A stretch of 64,000 bases of DNA. It comes from Microbispora amethystogenes (lineage in GTDB: Bacteria > Actinomycetota > Actinomycetes > Streptosporangiales > Streptosporangiaceae). A model generated the notes under the pieces. That model was not told the DNA's origin and made no database searches. It saw nothing but the letters and a program-made list of their open reading frames with translations. The translations under genes and the position numbers were made by a program. Of the stretch, positions 60,350 through 64,000 are shown piece after piece. The stretch covers positions 153,130 to 217,129 of the forward strand of contig NZ_BOOB01000021.1 in the NCBI RefSeq assembly GCF_016863015.1, given 5' to 3'. Position 1 is the first letter of the stretch; each line of letters begins with the position of its first letter.

Positions 60350-61534
60350 GTGGATCTCCGGGAACTGAGACGCGCCAGGTTCGCGGTGTCGGTCGTCTTC
60401 GCCCTGCACGGCGCGGTGACGGGTGGTTTCGCCTCTCGCATCCCCTGGATCCAGGATCATGTGGGTGTGGGGCCCGGCGGCCTCGGCCTGGCGCTGCTCG
60501 CTCCGGCGGTGGGCTCGATCCTGGCGATGCCGACCGCGGGCCGGATCACGCACCGGTTCGGCGGGCGGACCGTCACCCGGGTCTCGATCGGCCTGTGGTG
60601 CCTGGCCCTCGTCCTGCCCCCGCTGGCGCCCAACCTGCCGCTGCTGTGCGCGGCGCTCCTGGCGTACGGCGCGGTGGCGGGCGTCGCCGACGTCGCGATG
60701 AACGCCCAGGGAGTGGTGGCCGAGCAGCGGCTCGGCCGGCCGATCATGTCCGGCCTGCACGGGATGTGGAGCGTGGGCGCGCTCGCGGGCGGCGCGGTGG
60801 GGACGCTGGCGGCCAACGCGGGCCTCGACGCCCGCGCGCATCTGGGCGGGGCCGCGGTCGTGCTGGTCCTTATGGCCCTCATGGTGGGGCCGCTGCTGCT
60901 CGACGTGCGGGCGGACGAGGAGGAGGCGGCTCCGGCGCACTTCGTGCTGCCGTCGCGCGCCGTCGTGCTCATCGGGCTGGTGGGCTTCTGCGCGGTGTTC
61001 GGAGAGTCCGCGGCCCAGGACTGGTGCGCGGTCTACCTCGGGCAGGTGACCGGCGCGTCCGAGGCCGTGGGCGCCGCCGCGTACACGGCCTTCGCCTGCA
61101 CGATGGCGGCGGGCCGGCTGTGCGGCGACGCGGTGGTCCGCAGGCTCGGCCCGGTCACGGCCGTCCAGGGCGGCGGCGCGCTGGCGGCGCTCGGCGCGCT
61201 GCTCGTGGTGGCCGCGCGCACCCCGGTCCCGGCGGCCACCGGGTTCATGCTGATCGGCCTGGGGATCGCGGTGGTCGTCCCGCTGGTGTTCGCGGCGGCG
61301 GGCCACGCCGGGCGCACGCCGAGCGAGGGCGTCGCGGGAGCCGCCACGGTCAGCTATGCGTCGGGCTTCGTCGCACCGAGCGCGATCGGCGGGATCGCCT
61401 CACTGACCGGGCTGCCCGCGTCGTTCGGCCTGGTCGCCGTGCTGCTGCTGGCCGTCGCGCTCGGCGCGGGCAGGCTCGCGCCCTCCGCGCGGGAGGCGCC
61501 TCAGCGGACGGCGCCGACCCCGCACAGGAAGTAG
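60350..61534 (+). CDS. MFS transporter (same group as at 10449)
   Basis: 394 residues from a GTG, 12 helices. Signatures: FALHGAVTGGFASRIPWIQD in the first helix and ADVAMNAQGVVAEQRLGRPI in the loop region. They repeat those of the transporter at 10449-11687, so the two are paralogues. Substrate unknown. The 3' end overlaps the convergent DUF574 gene by 34 bases. It is divergent from the helicase across 153 bp. Confidence 0.88.
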   Translation: MDLRELRRARFAVSVVFALHGAVTGGFASRIPWIQDHVGVGPGGLGLALLAPAVGSILAMPTAGRITHRFGGRTVTRVSIGLWCLALVLPPLAPNLPLLCAALLAYGAVAGVADVAMNAQGVVAEQRLGRPIMSGLHGMWSVGALAGGAVGTLAANAGLDARAHLGGAAVVLVLMALMVGPLLLDVRADEEEAAPAHFVLPSRAVVLIGLVGFCAVFGESAAQDWCAVYLGQVTGASEAVGAAAYTAFACTMAAGRLCGDAVVRRLGPVTAVQGGGALAALGALLVVAARTPVPAATGFMLIGLGIAVVVPLVFAAAGHAGRTPSEGVAGAATVSYASGFVAPSAIGGIASLTGLPASFGLVAVLLLAVALGAGRLAPSAREAPQRTAPTPHRK

Positions 61535-62343
61535 TTCACGACGCCCAGCAGGCGCGGGTCGAAGGCGTCGTGCTCGGGCCGCCACTGGTGCAGGTTGACG
61601 ACGCCGGGCTCGACCAGGTCGAGCCCTTCGAAGAACGGGGTGATCTCGCCCGACCGGCGGGCGACGAACTGCGCCGAGGCGCCCTGGTAGATCCGCTCCA
61701 CGTCCGGCGCGCGCTCCGGGCGCTCGTCGACCGCGACGTGCGACATCGCGAGGTAGCTGCCGGGGGCGAGCGCGTCGCGGATCCGGCCGATCAGCCGGCG
61801 GGGCTCGTCGGAGTCGGGCAGGAAGTGGACGATGGCGAGCAGCAGGACGGCGACCGGCCGGCCGAAGTCCAGGTGGCCGCGCACGTCCGGATGGGCCAGG
61901 ATCTCCTCCGGCCGCCGCAGGTCGCCCTGCACGACCCGCACCTCCGGGCTGTCCTGGAGCAGCGCGCGGGCGTGTGCGAGCACCTGCGGGTCGTTGTCGA
62001 CGTACACCGTCCGCGCGCCGGGCGCGTGCTCGGCCGCCACCTGGTGGACGTTGCGCTGGGTCGGCAGGCCCGCGCCGATGTCGAGGAACTGCCGGATGCC
62101 GCGCCCGGCGAGGAACCGCACGGCGCGGACGAGGAACTCCCGGTTCTCCCTGATGCCCAGGGGGACCTCCGGCACGTGCTTCAGCACCTGCTCGGCCGCC
62201 GCGCGGTCGGCGGGGAAGTTGTCCTTGCCGCCCAGGAAGTAGTCGTACATCCGGGCCGCGTTGGGCACGTTCGGATCGAAACCAGACCCGGCGCCCGATG
62301 CTGTGACAGGCCCGCTACCGGTCCCGGACTGCCCCGGATCCAT
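61501..62343 (-). CDS. DUF574 family SAM-dependent methyltransferase
   Basis: 280 residues. DUF574 signatures: NAARMYDYFLGGKDNFPADR near the N-terminus, FLDIGAGLPTQRNVHQ (SAM motif I, with LPTQxNVH), VYVDNDPQVLAHARALL, and FFEGLDLVEPGVVNLHQWRP at the C-terminal part. This family is expanded in actinomycetes; its substrates are mostly unknown. The gene stands alone and overlaps the convergent MFS gene. Confidence 0.93.
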   Translation of the reverse strand: MDPGQSGTGSGPVTASGAGSGFDPNVPNAARMYDYFLGGKDNFPADRAAAEQVLKHVPEVPLGIRENREFLVRAVRFLAGRGIRQFLDIGAGLPTQRNVHQVAAEHAPGARTVYVDNDPQVLAHARALLQDSPEVRVVQGDLRRPEEILAHPDVRGHLDFGRPVAVLLLAIVHFLPDSDEPRRLIGRIRDALAPGSYLAMSHVAVDERPERAPDVERIYQGASAQFVARRSGEITPFFEGLDLVEPGVVNLHQWRPEHDAFDPRLLGVVNYFLCGVGAVR

Positions 62344-62473
62344 GGTGATCTCCCCCCTCGCCAGTGGAGATCACTGTAACCACAGGCGGGAAATCGGCGC
62401 CATCTTCATCTGATCGCGAAGTAGAACGCGATATTTCCCGAATAGCCGCACCACCCGGTGTCATGATCGCCTC

Positions 62474-63877
62474 ATGTCCGCACCCTCCGAGACCGCTCCC
62501 GAGCCTGGCCCCGAGCCTGGTCCCGGGGCCGGCCCCGGGACCGGGCGGGCGCGCCGCGTGCTGGGCGCGTGGCTCGCCGACGGCGTCACCAGGGGCAACA
62601 TGTGGGCCCTGCTGGCGCTCGCCGCGGCGGGGACGGCGGTGATCTCCTTCCTGCCGTCGGCCCAGCCGCACGTGCTCACCGTGATCCTGGGCCTGCCCGA
62701 GTCCCGGCAGGGCACCGTCGTCGGCCTCCTCAACACGGCGGCCGAGATCGCCATGGTCGTGAGCCTCGCGTGGTACGGCGCGCTGGCCGACCGGTTCGGT
62801 CGGCGGGTGATCGTGGTCGCCGGGCTGGCCCTGTGCGCCGCCGGCACCGCGTTGTTCCCGTTCGCCGGGAACACGGCCGCGCTGGCCGGACTGCGGGTGG
62901 TGTTCGGCCTCGGTGTCGCGGCGATCAACGCGATGCTGTCCACGATCGCGGTCGACTACGTGCGCAGCAGGTCGCGCGGCGCGTCGTACGGGCTCGTCGG
63001 CTTCTTCGGCGGGCTCGGCGCGCTGGTCGCCGTGCTGGTCCTGGTGCGGCTGCCGCAGACGCTGGAGTCGGGCGGCATGGAACCGGTCCGGGCGGCCCGC
63101 ACGGCGTTCCTGCTGATCGCGGCGGGGATCGTGATCGCGGCGGGCCTGCTGTGGCTGACGCTGTCCGGGCGGCGGCCCGTCGCGGCGGCGCGGGTGCCGC
63201 TGGTCCGCCTGGTGCGCGAGGGCGTGGCCCTCGTCCGCGACCCGGGGGTGGCCCTGTCGTACGCGGCGTCGTTCGTGGCGCGCGCCGACCTCGCGATCGT
63301 GGTCGCCTTCATGTCATTGTGGATCAAGAACTACGGCACGGAGCACGGCGGCCTCACCGGCGCGGCGGCGCTGGCCAGGGCGGGCGCGGTGGTGGGCGTG
63401 TCACAGATGGTCGCGCTGCTGTGCGCGCCGCTGTTCGGGTGGCTGGGCGACCGCATGCGGCGTCAGGACCTGGTCGTCCTGGCGCAGGCCGTCGCCGCCG
63501 TCGCCTATCTGTCGACGCTGCTCGTCACCGACCCCCTCGGCCCGGGCATGATGCTGGTCGCCGTGCTGATCGGCGTCGGTGAGATCGCCGCCATCACTAC
63601 GGCGGGCCCGCTGCTCGCGCAGCAGGCGCCCGCGGAGGTGCGGGGGTCGGCGTTCGGCGTCCACACGCTCTGCGGCGCGGCCGGCGTGATGATCGTCTCC
63701 GCGCTCGGCGGGGCGTTGTTCGACGCCTGGCGCCCCGCCGGGCCGTTCGTCGTGGCCGGCGTCTTCAGCCTGGCCGTCGCGTGCTTCGGCCTGGCCGTAC
63801 GACGGCGGGTGACGCCCAGGACCGAGGCCGACGTCGCCGGCGAGGCCGTCCCCGGCCCACAGGCCGGAAGCCGCTGA
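62474..63877 (+). CDS. MFS transporter with Pro-Gly-Pro-Glu N-terminal tail
   Basis: 467 residues, 12 helices, with motif A in ADRFGRRVIV after the second helix (LVSLAWYGALADRFGRR-type). The N-terminal tail (ETAPEPGPEPGPGAGPGTG) is a low-complexity repeat before the first helix. A second Arg-rich inner loop separates the halves (GDRMRRQDLVVLAQ). Substrate unknown. It ends 123 bases before the window edge; the remaining sequence is repetitive G+C-rich and shows no gene. Confidence 0.88.
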   Translation: MSAPSETAPEPGPEPGPGAGPGTGRARRVLGAWLADGVTRGNMWALLALAAAGTAVISFLPSAQPHVLTVILGLPESRQGTVVGLLNTAAEIAMVVSLAWYGALADRFGRRVIVVAGLALCAAGTALFPFAGNTAALAGLRVVFGLGVAAINAMLSTIAVDYVRSRSRGASYGLVGFFGGLGALVAVLVLVRLPQTLESGGMEPVRAARTAFLLIAAGIVIAAGLLWLTLSGRRPVAAARVPLVRLVREGVALVRDPGVALSYAASFVARADLAIVVAFMSLWIKNYGTEHGGLTGAAALARAGAVVGVSQMVALLCAPLFGWLGDRMRRQDLVVLAQAVAAVAYLSTLLVTDPLGPGMMLVAVLIGVGEIAAITTAGPLLAQQAPAEVRGSAFGVHTLCGAAGVMIVSALGGALFDAWRPAGPFVVAGVFSLAVACFGLAVRRRVTPRTEADVAGEAVPGPQAGSR

Positions 63878-64000
63878 GGGAGGCGCCCCGGCGTCATAGT
63901 GGCGCTTCCCTGAAGCGAGACCGTCGCGAGGGGCGGGCGCGAAGCGGCGCGGGCACGGCATGGCACGGCGCGGGCAAGACGCGGGGCTGGCATGGCACGG

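Noticed and set aside
1..64000. tRNA, rRNA or intact transposase
   Set aside because: No cloverleaf-like sequence with a TTCGA/TTCAA arm in context, no rRNA signature and no transposase motif were found by eye; a covariance search would settle this.

Overview
The window is about 70% G+C and carries an RbpA gene behind a GGAAT-N18-GTT (SigR-type) promoter, many GTG starts, long chains of 4-base start/stop overlaps, DUF574 and DUF1206 proteins and TetR regulators. This points to an actinomycete chromosome. The gene set (Ser-Pro linked CBM2 enzyme, DUF574, NB-ARC/WD40 protein) would suit Streptosporangiaceae, but that rank is an inference. No rRNA, tRNA, CRISPR array or intact insertion sequence was seen. 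Layout: 1-4000 holds the 3' part of a secreted sugar dehydrogenase with a cellulose-binding module, a TetR/alpha-beta hydrolase pair and a ClpC-N-domain/HTH protein behind tandem operators. 4085-7815 is a two-gene NLR-type module: a small helical protein whose C-terminus carries an amyloid-like motif, coupled to a large NB-ARC/WD40 STAND NTPase with the matching motif at its N-terminus. This is the most striking locus. 8010-11687 holds an ArsI/ArsR pair and a DeoR regulator whose palindromic operator recurs in front of an MFS gene. 11648-20703 holds a TauE exporter, a D,D-carboxypeptidase convergent with an OmpR-type response regulator/histidine kinase/GerMN lipoprotein operon, and a MoxR-DUF58-VWA operon. 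20709-23418 is a decaying segment: a frameshifted glycosyltransferase, a membrane protein and an ECF sigma factor reduced to region 4. 23502-28973 holds housekeeping genes (two methyltransferases, GDPD, UMF1-like transporter, an inactive M48-like protein, RbpA). 29069-36979 holds three regulator-plus-target sets (TetR/MMPL, AraC/ADH, TetR/SDR) and DUF1206. 37050-50012 is a coherent peptidoglycan-salvage cluster: AmiE-like serine hydrolase, MurQ, NamZ, GNAT, a five-gene peptide-type ABC importer, NagZ and a BadF-type amino-sugar kinase. It matches the logic of the Bacillus subtilis murQ-amiE-nagZ-namZ operon, with an ABC importer and kinase where Bacillus uses a PTS. 50100-64000 holds a DrrAB-like ABC exporter, a copper module (YcnI, membrane protein, CopD-CtaG fusion), a truncated divergent TetR/MFS pair that looks like a deletion scar, a DEAD-box helicase, two MFS transporters and a DUF574 methyltransferase.
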